Assembly (NCBI GenBank): GCA_964631725.1
Contig: CAZVYX010000006.1
Span: forward strand, 1-64,000
Direction of reading: 5' to 3'
DNA: 64,000 nt
DNA from: GCA-2731375 sp964631725
GTDB taxonomy: Bacteria > Pseudomonadota > Alphaproteobacteria > GCA-2731375
The notes under the pieces are model-generated. The model ran no database searches and had not been told where the DNA came from. It worked only from the letters and a program-made list of their open reading frames with translations. Shown here piece after piece: positions 46,140-54,199 of the stretch (the first letter of the stretch is position 1; every line of letters starts with the position of its first letter). The translations under genes and the position numbers were made by a program.

Positions 46140-47144
46140 TTACGCGGCGCCCGCGGCGGCGTCCTGGGCCCGGGCCCATTCCGCCCGCATCCATTCAACG
46201 CAGGCAATGGCCTGTTCGAACAGGGAATAGCGGCAGCCCTCGCCATAGTCGAGATTGGGGATGAATTCCGTCGAGATCTGACCCAGCGGGCTGACGTCGT
46301 CGTTGGCATTATGCGCCAGCAAACCCCGCACCACTTCCTTCCACGGCTCCAACGCCGCCTCCCGCCAGGGCGCGTGATAGGTGCCGGGCCCGGGCTCGAC
46401 GAAGGGATACTGGATGCCGCGGCCCGGATTACCGTCCTTGTCATGGGCGTCCAGGTTCAGGGGATTGTTCGGTATCGCGGCGCGGGCATGACAGTGGCCG
46501 ACCCAGTTTTGCCCGATCCATTCGCTGCAGACATCGCCATCTTCAAAGGGATCGAGGATCAGGCGGCCCGCCTCCACATCGCCGCGGATATCCAGCACCT
46601 CCTGTTCCCTTGGATTATCCATCTTGAAAATGACATGGCTGTGATCCAGGGTCATGCGGAAGGGCAGGCCGCGCGCCTCGGCCAGGCGGCCGACGGGGCT
46701 GACGCGGCGAAAATCCTCTGACCACATGTTCACATGCACTTCCAGGCACGGGGTCACACCCTGTATGGCGCCCAACTCAACCGCCCGTTCGTAGAAATCA
46801 ACGACCTGATCGTCGCTGACCAAGGAACCGTCGGCGTGGTGCGCCAGGATCTGCACATTATGCACGCGGGAGCCCAGGCTGCCGGCAACCTCCAGATTCC
46901 GGGCCAGCAGATCCTCGTCCTGGCCGAGGCGATAGAACCAGCCGCTGCCAAGCACCGGCAAGCTGTATTTTTGCGAAGCGGCGCGGAATTCCTCGATCTC
47001 GTGAGGATCGGGGGTTTTGTCCACATAGTCGAAGACCCTGGCCTCGCGCACCATGGCGAAGCGGCTGTCGATATCGGGCATGCCGTCGGCCTCCGTATGC
47101 CGGATACCGTTGGTTTGAATTCCGAAAAGAAGTGTCTTCGCCAT
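46140..47144 (-). CDS. Sugar phosphate isomerase/epimerase-like TIM-barrel protein
   Basis: 334 residues of the xylose isomerase-like (AP endonuclease 2) fold. The ATG at 47142-47144 (MAKTLLFGIQ) follows GGGGGA, so I reject 11 upstream codons. Metal-binding residues are plausible at CLEVHVNMWSED, MTLDHSHVIFK and VGHCHARAA. Such proteins isomerise or epimerise sugars, inosose or hydroxypyruvate-like compounds. Substrate unknown; neighbours give no clue beyond the HAD gene on the same strand. Confidence 0.8.
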   Translation of the reverse strand: MAKTLLFGIQTNGIRHTEADGMPDIDSRFAMVREARVFDYVDKTPDPHEIEEFRAASQKYSLPVLGSGWFYRLGQDEDLLARNLEVAGSLGSRVHNVQILAHHADGSLVSDDQVVDFYERAVELGAIQGVTPCLEVHVNMWSEDFRRVSPVGRLAEARGLPFRMTLDHSHVIFKMDNPREQEVLDIRGDVEAGRLILDPFEDGDVCSEWIGQNWVGHCHARAAIPNNPLNLDAHDKDGNPGRGIQYPFVEPGPGTYHAPWREAALEPWKEVVRGLLAHNANDDVSPLGQISTEFIPNLDYGEGCRYSLFEQAIACVEWMRAEWARAQDAAAGAA

Positions 47145-47268
47145 GGCAAATCCCCCAATGTGCCGATTTGCCATCATAGCGAGCGCCCCGGTATTTGCTT
47201 AGAGAGTTTTTGCCGACTTGTCCCAGGTCATTGCAGGCAGGACCGATGCGCGGTATTTCAGGGTCAAC

Positions 47269-47664
47269 ATGATGAACCGACCGCGCAAATACGGCATCGG
47301 AAAGCATGGCCGGCGTTTCGTCGTCTGGCTGGCGGCGCTGTCTTTGTGCCTGAACGCCTTGCTGCCCACGGTCGCCATGGCGATCGCGGTCGAAGGCAGC
47401 GAGGCGGTGGTCATCTGCACGCCGGATGGCTACAAGACAATTCGTCTGGACCACGACGGCGCACCCCTGCCCGAACACAAGGCGCACCAGGGCGACAACT
47501 GTACCCTATGCTATAGCTGCGGCCATTGCGCCGCGCCCCTCGCGACCGCGAACGCGCTATTGACGGGCCATGTGCAGGCCAGGCAACGGCCCGGGACGCA
47601 GGCGCCCCATTCGTCCACGGATGTACGCGGCGGCGAAGCACGCGGACCGCCCCACCACGCATGA
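47269..47664 (+). CDS. DUF2946-like Cys-rich exported protein, copper-associated
   Basis: 131 residues. A signal peptide (hydrophobic residues about 15-38, ending AMA) is followed by a short domain with the cluster CTLCYSCGHC, four Cys each spaced by two residues. DUF2946 proteins often lie beside periplasmic copper chaperone genes, as here, where PCuAC follows 76 bases later. A role in metal binding is inferred. The ATG at 47269 is followed directly by a second ATG; AGGG lies a few bases upstream. Confidence 0.7.
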   Translation: MMNRPRKYGIGKHGRRFVVWLAALSLCLNALLPTVAMAIAVEGSEAVVICTPDGYKTIRLDHDGAPLPEHKAHQGDNCTLCYSCGHCAAPLATANALLTGHVQARQRPGTQAPHSSTDVRGGEARGPPHHA

Positions 47665-47740
47665 ACCAGCCGAAGCGGGCGCGCGGCAAAGTCAGTTTGC
47701 CTGGCGCCACACTATTTGGATTCATACGAGGTATCACAAG

Positions 47741-48283
47741 ATGAAGAACCTGATCACGGCCGGCGCCTTGGCGCTGGCGCTTAGCACGACAATATCCCTG
47801 ACCCCAACCACGTCCGCCACCGCCGGCGAAGCCGGGGCCGTCTTTAAGGCCGGCGATATTACCATTGTCAATCCCTGGGCCCGCGCCACCGCTGGAAAGC
47901 CGCGCAACGGCGGCGCCTATCTGACCATCAAGGGCGGGGCCAAGGACGACAGATTGACCGGTGTTGAAAGCGCGGTCGCCAAAAAAACCCAACTGCATGG
48001 CCACCAGAATGAAAACGGCGTGATGAAGATGCGGCGGGTCGACGGCATCGCCGTGCCGGCGGGCGGTATGGCGATGCTGAAGCCCGGCGGCTATCACGTC
48101 ATGTTCATGAAGCTGAAACACGCCCTGAAGAAAGGTGGCAGCTTTCCCCTGACCCTGCACTTCGCCGAGGCGGGCAAGGTGACCGTGCAGGTCCGGGTCA
48201 TGGGCGTCGGCGCCATGAACGCCGGCGCATCTGCCGGTCATGGCGATCACGGCAGTCATGGTAAAATGAAGATGAAGAAATAG
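47741..48283 (+). CDS. Periplasmic copper chaperone PCuAC
   Basis: 180 residues with a signal peptide (about 1-27, ending TSATA). PCuAC delivers Cu(I) to the CuA site of cytochrome c oxidase. The copper motif is visible as LHGHQNENGVMKM and, about 20 residues later, PGGYHVMFM. The C-terminus adds a His/Met-rich tail (GHGDHGSHGKMKMKK), which could bind Cu(II), as in extended family members. The ATG follows GAGG at 47728-47731. Confidence 0.92.
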   Translation: MKNLITAGALALALSTTISLTPTTSATAGEAGAVFKAGDITIVNPWARATAGKPRNGGAYLTIKGGAKDDRLTGVESAVAKKTQLHGHQNENGVMKMRRVDGIAVPAGGMAMLKPGGYHVMFMKLKHALKKGGSFPLTLHFAEAGKVTVQVRVMGVGAMNAGASAGHGDHGSHGKMKMKK

Positions 48284-48340
48284 CGGCGGCGGCACGCCCG
48301 CCGCCGATCCCCGCCGCCGGGCGCAACCGGTGGCGGGGGG

Positions 48341-48613
48341 CTATTCCTCCAGATACGCCGCCAGTTCGACGTCCGTTGCCGGCTTCGGCGGATTCTGCCG
48401 GGAACAGATGCCATCCTCCAGCAGGGCTCGGTGCAAGGCACAGTCCTTTTCCGCGATGGCGGATATCACATGGTCGGATGTGCCCTTGCCCGTGGCCAGG
48501 TAGGAAAACACCGTGGCGGCGGTGCCGAGATAGCTGACCGTGGGGGGCACGGCGGCCAGGCCAACGCAATTGCTCAACGCCAATGCGCTGCACAGCAGGA
48601 TTATCGCCCTCAT
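48341..48613 (-). CDS. Small putative lipoprotein, uncharacterised
   Basis: 90 residues. The N-terminus MRAIILLCSALALSNC ends in a lipobox-like LSNC, so it is probably lipidated or at least exported. The body contains GKGTSDHVISAIAEKDCALHRALLEDGIC with two Cys that may form a disulfide, a pattern I have seen in short hypothetical proteins of Rhodospirillales. A GGAG site lies before the ATG. Function unknown; convergent with the copper chaperone gene. Confidence 0.6.
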   Translation of the reverse strand: MRAIILLCSALALSNCVGLAAVPPTVSYLGTAATVFSYLATGKGTSDHVISAIAEKDCALHRALLEDGICSRQNPPKPATDVELAAYLEE

Positions 48614-48884
48614 TACTCACTCCATTTACCGGTTACCGGGTTTCTTTTTTTGCACCGCGTAACCCGGAAAACTTCAAACCAATGGCAACGGCGGGCAAGC
48701 TGGCCCGCCATTTGAACGGTTTTCCTCCGAAGCCGTCCGGATTACCCCATCGGCGCCCCATGGAGTGTCGGCACATGCCTATATGATGTGCGCGCCGGGA
48801 TTTTCGAGCCGAAACAGGCCAAATGGTGACGTTGGTCACAGTTGGACAGGCCGGGCTGGAGCTAACCCAGCGGGTCCGAAAAGC

Positions 48885-49802
48885 CTATTCAGCGGCCTCC
48901 GCCGCCTGGCCATCCAGGAACTGGCTGAGCTGACGGTCGTGCCGGATCATGGCGGAGGGGCTGGAGCGCTTGGTCCACGGCTCCCACCGCGCGCCGGCGC
49001 CGACCGGTTGATCACCCATGACGGTAACGCGCTGAATGATCCGCTCCCCCTCGAAATCATTGAGGACATAATGCTGGGTGCAGCGGTTATCCCACATCCC
49101 GATGGCGCCTTCACTCCAGCTATAGCGCACGGTGAAGCGGGGGCTTTGCACCCAACGTGTCAGGAAGGTCAGCAGGTTGTTGCTTTCCTCCATGCTCATC
49201 TCGACGATGCGGCGAGTGAAGTGTTCGTTGACATACAGCGCCTTGCGGCCCGGCCCGGAATCGGACTCCGGCAGGACGCGGACCACCGGATGGATGGTCA
49301 TCTTATCAGCCCGGTCGTGGGGATGAGCATCATGCAGGGCGGTCAGGCCGTCGCACATCTCCTGCATGGGCGCGGACAGGGCGTCATAGGCGGCGCACAG
49401 GTTCGACCACATGGTATCGCCCCCGGTTTCCGGGCATTTCCGCATGTTCAGAATAGACATCAGGGCCGGCTGCGCCTGAAAGGTCAGGTCGGTGTGCCAT
49501 TCGTCGGCGACGCCGCCCTTGCTGGCCTTGAGCTGGAATATTTCCGGATGCCGGTCGGAATTCGCCTCTGACAAATTCGGGTGGCCTTCCAAGGGCCCGA
49601 ATGGGCGGCCCAGGGCCACATGGTCTTCCATGCTCATGTTCTGGCCCGGGAAGAACAGCACCATGTGCTCGCCCAACAGCCGCTTGATCTCGGCGATATC
49701 ACCACCGTCGGCCCGGGCCAGGTCAACGCCGTGTACCTCGGCCCCCAAGGCGCCCGCCAGGCGCTTCACGTTCCAACTGTTCCCCATCATCTCCGCCGTC
49801 AT
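48885..49802 (-). CDS. TauD/TfdA family 2-oxoglutarate-dependent dioxygenase
   Basis: 305 residues. The Fe(II) facial triad is H and D in EWHTDLTF and a distal His in QHYVLNDFEGERIIQRV, which also carries the 2-oxoglutarate Arg. Members oxidise taurine, alkyl sulfates, 2,4-D and many other small acids. Substrate is unknown. It stands on the minus strand next to an enoyl-CoA isomerase-like gene. Confidence 0.9.
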   Translation of the reverse strand: MTAEMMGNSWNVKRLAGALGAEVHGVDLARADGGDIAEIKRLLGEHMVLFFPGQNMSMEDHVALGRPFGPLEGHPNLSEANSDRHPEIFQLKASKGGVADEWHTDLTFQAQPALMSILNMRKCPETGGDTMWSNLCAAYDALSAPMQEMCDGLTALHDAHPHDRADKMTIHPVVRVLPESDSGPGRKALYVNEHFTRRIVEMSMEESNNLLTFLTRWVQSPRFTVRYSWSEGAIGMWDNRCTQHYVLNDFEGERIIQRVTVMGDQPVGAGARWEPWTKRSSPSAMIRHDRQLSQFLDGQAAEAAE

Positions 49803-49867
49803 GGCAATATCCCCTGCACATCAAATTCCCGGTCGCGACCATAGCATAAACGGCCAATGGGTCGTAG

Positions 49868-50581
49868 TCAGTGCCCGCCGACATTGCGCAACAGATGTGC
49901 CGCGCCATTCTGATCGTTGATTGAGGGGCTCTCGCCAAAGATCCGCTCCTTGGATTGCCCGTAAAGCGCCCGATCCGCGCCCAGGGGCGCCAACTGCCGC
50001 GCCTTGTCCATGGCCATGGCAAGCAGATCCTCCTCTCCCGCCACGTCATTCACGAACCCGGCCGTCTTGGCCGCTGGCCCAGTCCAGCGCTGCGCCAGTT
50101 GCACGGTGTCAAAGAATGCACTGGCCGACATTTTGTGCCGGAACAGGGCCAATTCCGCATCGGGGATCGACATCCCGAGCTGAATTTCATTGGCGCAAAG
50201 GAAGCCCCTGTCGGCCCGCATGATGCGTACGTCGTGGCACAGGGCGGTCATGAAGCCGGCGCCAAAGCCATGGCCGTTGATGGCGCAGACCGTGGGCATG
50301 GGGTAGGTGATCAGCCGGCCCATCAAGGCCATGAACTCGGCCCCGAAAACCGCCTTGTCACCACCCATCCCATCGCCCTCGCCCCGGCGCCAATCGATGT
50401 CCAGGCCGTTGGAGAAGAATTTCCCGTCGCTTGATGTGGTAACCAGGGCCGCCGGCCCTTCCGATGCCTCGACCTCATCCAGGCGGGCGGCAAAGGCGCG
50501 GACGAAGTTGGTGTTCCACCGGTTTTCGCCGGAATTCATGGTCAGGACGTAAACATTGTCTTCCAGATTTAACTCAATCAT
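49868..50581 (-). CDS. Enoyl-CoA hydratase/isomerase family protein (ECI2-like)
   Basis: 237 residues of the crotonase fold. The oxyanion-hole regions are KFFSNGLDIDW and INGHGFGAGFMTALCHD. The Glu in CANEIQLGMSIP corresponds to the catalytic acid of peroxisomal-type delta3,delta2-enoyl-CoA isomerases. It probably shifts double bonds in unsaturated acyl-CoA. A PECR-like reductase gene is close by, which fits unsaturated acyl-CoA metabolism. Confidence 0.85.
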   Translation of the reverse strand: MIELNLEDNVYVLTMNSGENRWNTNFVRAFAARLDEVEASEGPAALVTTSSDGKFFSNGLDIDWRRGEGDGMGGDKAVFGAEFMALMGRLITYPMPTVCAINGHGFGAGFMTALCHDVRIMRADRGFLCANEIQLGMSIPDAELALFRHKMSASAFFDTVQLAQRWTGPAAKTAGFVNDVAGEEDLLAMAMDKARQLAPLGADRALYGQSKERIFGESPSINDQNGAAHLLRNVGGH

Positions 50582-50810
50582 TGCTTCCTCGTGAGTATGG
50601 GCGGGGCATCAGGGGTTTGGGCTTGTGATCATCGACCGGCCAGCAATACACGAAAAACCAGGTCGGAGGTAAGCGCCATGATGAACGCAAACGCATCGGC
50701 ATCCCGACCACTTCTTGTCGTATTCATCGCAAACCGCTCTGTTAACACTCTCGTGGATATAATCGCCGGGCAGGCCAGGGACCTAGCCTGGTCAAGGTAG
50801 AGGTATCCGC

Positions 50811-51077
50811 ATGAAGAATTTTCGCGAGGAATACAAAGTCGTGACTGTGGGTTTTTTCGCCTTCCTGGCCGGCCTGCTGGGATTATGGATCGCGATAGCA
50901 GGACTGGTAACCGGAAAGGTGAAGAACCCGGCGGGAGCAGATTCCTTCAATACATTCGCCGACAATCCGTTTGCCTTTACATTTGCCGTCGTTGCCGGTT
51001 TCACGATTGGCCTGCCTTTTTCGCTGGCGGGAATTCTTCTGATGAGGAAAGGCCTGACGAAACTTCTCAAGGTATGA
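50811..51077 (+). CDS. Small two-TM membrane protein
   Basis: 88 residues. The ATG follows AGGTAGAGG. Two hydrophobic segments at about 11-33 and 54-77 are joined by a short loop with NPAGADSFNTFADNP. No family recognised. It is the only plus-strand gene in an otherwise minus-strand block. Confidence 0.6.
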   Translation: MKNFREEYKVVTVGFFAFLAGLLGLWIAIAGLVTGKVKNPAGADSFNTFADNPFAFTFAVVAGFTIGLPFSLAGILLMRKGLTKLLKV

Positions 51078-51115
51078 AGCATGTTCAAGCGCCGGGGTTG
51101 GCTGACAGGTGCACG

Positions 51116-52021
51116 TCACCCGTCCTCGTCAAGCTCGAAACCATCGGCCAGAAAATCCAGTTTTTCCGACCTGTGAAAACCGTCGTAGTAGGGATAGCGG
51201 TCGTCGGGCGAGGGCGTGTTGTCGGGCGACAGGGCATACTCGGCGGTCATGGCGGGTACGGCGCCGTTGACGCCAATGCTTTCGCCGGAAATAAAACTGG
51301 CTCCCGGCGAGAGGAGGAAGACCACCGCCGCGGAGACCTCGGCCTCGGTCGACAGGCGCCGGGACGGCACGAAGGTCTTGCGCCGCTGTATCCGTTTCTT
51401 GTGCGCCAGGGGATATTGCTTCAGGCCGGAGGTGGCGATATAGCCCGGCGCCACCACATTGACGCGGACGCCGTAGCGGGCCCATTCCAGGGCTGCCGTC
51501 TTGGTGAAGTTCTCCATGCCCGCCCGGGCCGCGCCGGAATGGCCCAGGCCCGGCATGGAGCGTTCATGATCGGCGGTAATGTTGACGATGGCGCCGCCTG
51601 TGTCCTTCATGCTCTGGTTCAGGACCTCGCGGCTGATCAGAAAGCCGCCCGTCAGATTGGTGCGCACCACGGTCTCCCAGCCCTTTTGGCTGATATCTTC
51701 CAACTTGGCCAGGAACTGCCCGCCGGCATTGTTGACCAGGCCGCTGATCGGGCCGTGCTTGGCCAGGATTTGCGCGATGCTGGCGGCCACGGCATCTTCC
51801 TCCCGGATGTCAAAGGCGAAACCATCGGCGTTGCCGCCATCCTCGATAATCTCGGCGGCGACCACTTCCAGTTTTTCCATCGAACGCCCGGTGATCACCA
51901 CGTTGGCGCCCAAATGCGCCAACTCGTGCGCGATGCAACGGCCGATGCCGCTGCCGCCGCCCGTAACGATAATGGTTTGGTCCGCAAAAAGATCAGTGGT
52001 GAAGACTGAATTATACGGCAC
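51116..52021 (-). CDS. SDR oxidoreductase, PECR/DECR2-like (enoyl-CoA reductase type)
   Basis: 301 residues. The NADP-binding motif is IIVTGGGSGIGRCIAHEL, and NNAGG follows. The usual catalytic YxxxK is replaced: HSGAARAGMENFTKTAALEW has Ser-Gly-Ala-Ala-Arg where Tyr-x-x-x-Lys would be, exactly the form seen in peroxisomal trans-2-enoyl-CoA reductase and 2,4-dienoyl-CoA reductase. It therefore probably reduces enoyl- or dienoyl-CoA with NADPH, alongside the ECI-like gene. Confidence 0.8.
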   Translation of the reverse strand: MPYNSVFTTDLFADQTIIVTGGGSGIGRCIAHELAHLGANVVITGRSMEKLEVVAAEIIEDGGNADGFAFDIREEDAVAASIAQILAKHGPISGLVNNAGGQFLAKLEDISQKGWETVVRTNLTGGFLISREVLNQSMKDTGGAIVNITADHERSMPGLGHSGAARAGMENFTKTAALEWARYGVRVNVVAPGYIATSGLKQYPLAHKKRIQRRKTFVPSRRLSTEAEVSAAVVFLLSPGASFISGESIGVNGAVPAMTAEYALSPDNTPSPDDRYPYYDGFHRSEKLDFLADGFELDEDG

Positions 52022-52071
52022 GGCCTATGACTCCAATTGTTTTATACAAGGCGCCACCACCAGGGACAGGC

Positions 52072-52980
52072 TCACGTGCGCCCGCCCTCGAGTCTTACCG
52101 GGGCAGGGGCCTTCCGCTCCCGCGCGGTGATGTACGCCGTGGCGCCGATGATAATCGCCGCGCCCAGGCCTGACCAGATGTCGGGCCGCTCGTCGTAGGC
52201 GAAAAACCCGATCGCGGCGGCCCAGATCAGGGTGAAGTAGAAGCCGGGCTGGGTGAACGACAGATCGGCGATCTGGAACGATTTGCTCCAACAGAAATGC
52301 GCGATGGTGGCCATGACGCCGGCGCCAAAGGTCATGGCGATGCTGTGCAGGGAGGGATTGCTCCAGACGAACAGGGTCGGCACCAGGCTGATCAAGGTCA
52401 CGAACAAGGAGAGATAGAATACCATGGCGTAGATCGAGGTATGAATCGCCAGGTGCTTGGCGATCAGGTTCGAGCCGGCCTGGAACGGGGCGGAGATCAG
52501 GATGGCAATGGCGCCGATGGAAATGACCTCGATACCCGGCCGCAGAACGACCATGGCGCCGACAAAGGCGATAATGATGCCGGCCAGGCGGCGGTAGCTG
52601 AAGCTCTCGCCCAGGAACAGAAATGCCCCGATGGTAACGAACACCGGCGCGGTAAAGCTCAGCGCGGTCAGATCGGTCAGGTTTATCTTGGTCACGGCAT
52701 AGAACCACAACAGCACGCTGACGGCATGCACGATGCCGCGCAGAAAGTGCCCGCCCAGAAGCCTGGCCTGAAAATCCGTCTTCTCGAACTTCAGGACCAA
52801 AGGCAGCAATAGCAGGGTGCCGAAGCCATAGCGCATGGTCGCGGCCTGCAACGGGTGGATATCATCGGCCACGCTGCGCACGAACCAGGTCAGCGACGTG
52901 ATGAACAATCCGCCCAGCAAGACCAACAGCAAACCAGTGAAATTGTCCCGCCAGGTTGGTGAAGCAATCACCCGGCTCAT
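52072..52980 (-). CDS. EamA/DMT-family transporter
   Basis: 302 residues with about ten TM helices in two EamA repeats (about 15-150 and 160-290). The DMT family exports metabolites such as amino acids or purines or takes up others. The ATG directly follows the TAG of the flavoprotein gene, so they are probably translated from one mRNA. Substrate unknown. Confidence 0.88.
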   Translation of the reverse strand: MSRVIASPTWRDNFTGLLLVLLGGLFITSLTWFVRSVADDIHPLQAATMRYGFGTLLLLPLVLKFEKTDFQARLLGGHFLRGIVHAVSVLLWFYAVTKINLTDLTALSFTAPVFVTIGAFLFLGESFSYRRLAGIIIAFVGAMVVLRPGIEVISIGAIAILISAPFQAGSNLIAKHLAIHTSIYAMVFYLSLFVTLISLVPTLFVWSNPSLHSIAMTFGAGVMATIAHFCWSKSFQIADLSFTQPGFYFTLIWAAAIGFFAYDERPDIWSGLGAAIIIGATAYITARERKAPAPVRLEGGRT

Positions 52981-54147
52981 CTAGAAATATATCTCCGGCG
53001 GCACACCGAGCAGGACCTGACCGGCGGCTTCGTAATGGGAGCCCCGCGACTGGATCTGTTGCGAAAGCGTATGCATATCGCGGAAGCGCCGCTCGAACGG
53101 AGTGTCGGGAAAAATGGCGGAGACGCCGGCCTCTTTATGGACCCAATTGGCGGCCTCGATAGCGCCATGGATCAGATGCGTCGCGGCCAGGCGCACGCGG
53201 GCCCGCTCCGGGATATCGATGGCCTCGGTTTCACCGGCGCCGGCATAAACTTCTTCCAAACCCTCCAGCAGATAGGACCGCGCCGCGCCCAGGGTCGCCT
53301 CGGCCTTGGCGAAACCGGTTTGAATGGTCGGCGTATCGGCCAGACGGGCCAGGCCGCGCGGGGTTTTCTCCGCCGCCAGATCGGCGAAGGCGGACAGCAT
53401 GGCCCGCGCGATGCCCAGGGCCGCGCCGGCGACACCGACCGCATAGAGGCCCTGTTGCGGAAAGGCATATAGTGGCCCGCTTTTCCGGCGCAGGGCCTGG
53501 TCGTCACGGGTGCCCGAAAAGGCTTCGGGAACGAATATGTCGTTGACCGTGTAGCTGTCCGAGCCCGTGCCGCGCAAACCAATGGTATCCCAGACATCGT
53601 GGATTTCCGCCTGTTCGATGGGGAACAGCAATGTGCGCAGGGTGGGCCGGTCCAGATGGTTCAGGCGCAGGCTGCCGTCGGCCTCCTTGATGCGGCAATG
53701 CACGCCCATCCAGTTGGCCTGATGGCAGCCGGAGGCGAAATCCCATCTGCCGCTGACACGGTATCCGCCATCCACCGCATCCGCCGTACCGTCATGGGGC
53801 GGTCCCCAGGCCACCACGGTGCGGGGATCGGCGTATATTTCCCGCGCCGCTTCCACATCGACAAAGGGTGTGATCAGCGCCGTGGAGTTGCCGACAAAAA
53901 TGTTCCAGGCAACGGAGCCGTCGTGGCGGGCCAACTCCTCCATGGTCAACAGAAAGTCACGGGGATGAACCTCGTCGCCGCCAAGCTCCTTTTGCAGGAG
54001 CATGCGGAAAAACCGTGCCTCGTGCAGCCGACTCAATAGCGGCTCGGGGATGCGCCGGGTCCGCTCGATCTCGTCCGATGCGGCGGTCAACGCATCCGCC
54101 AGATCGCGCGCCCTGGCCAAGTGTTCGGATTGTCCTGCCTGATCCAT
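52981..54147 (-). CDS. Acyl-CoA dehydrogenase-fold flavoprotein (DszC/HpaH-like monooxygenase)
   Basis: 388 residues of the acyl-CoA dehydrogenase fold. The N-terminal helical domain includes LLQKELGGDEVHPRDFL and LARHDGSVAWNI, the middle beta domain GRWDFASGCHQANW and the C-terminal helices GSHYEAAGQVLLGV. The pattern is that of two-component flavin hydroxylases (HpaH, DszC, HsaA) rather than true acyl-CoA dehydrogenases, and no catalytic Glu is evident. A separate flavin reductase would be needed and is not nearby. Confidence 0.8.
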   Translation of the reverse strand: MDQAGQSEHLARARDLADALTAASDEIERTRRIPEPLLSRLHEARFFRMLLQKELGGDEVHPRDFLLTMEELARHDGSVAWNIFVGNSTALITPFVDVEAAREIYADPRTVVAWGPPHDGTADAVDGGYRVSGRWDFASGCHQANWMGVHCRIKEADGSLRLNHLDRPTLRTLLFPIEQAEIHDVWDTIGLRGTGSDSYTVNDIFVPEAFSGTRDDQALRRKSGPLYAFPQQGLYAVGVAGAALGIARAMLSAFADLAAEKTPRGLARLADTPTIQTGFAKAEATLGAARSYLLEGLEEVYAGAGETEAIDIPERARVRLAATHLIHGAIEAANWVHKEAGVSAIFPDTPFERRFRDMHTLSQQIQSRGSHYEAAGQVLLGVPPEIYF

Positions 54148-54199
54148 GCCCCATTGCGGCTTAGATCGAACCTTCTGTCAATGGAGCGCCAGTGAATGC

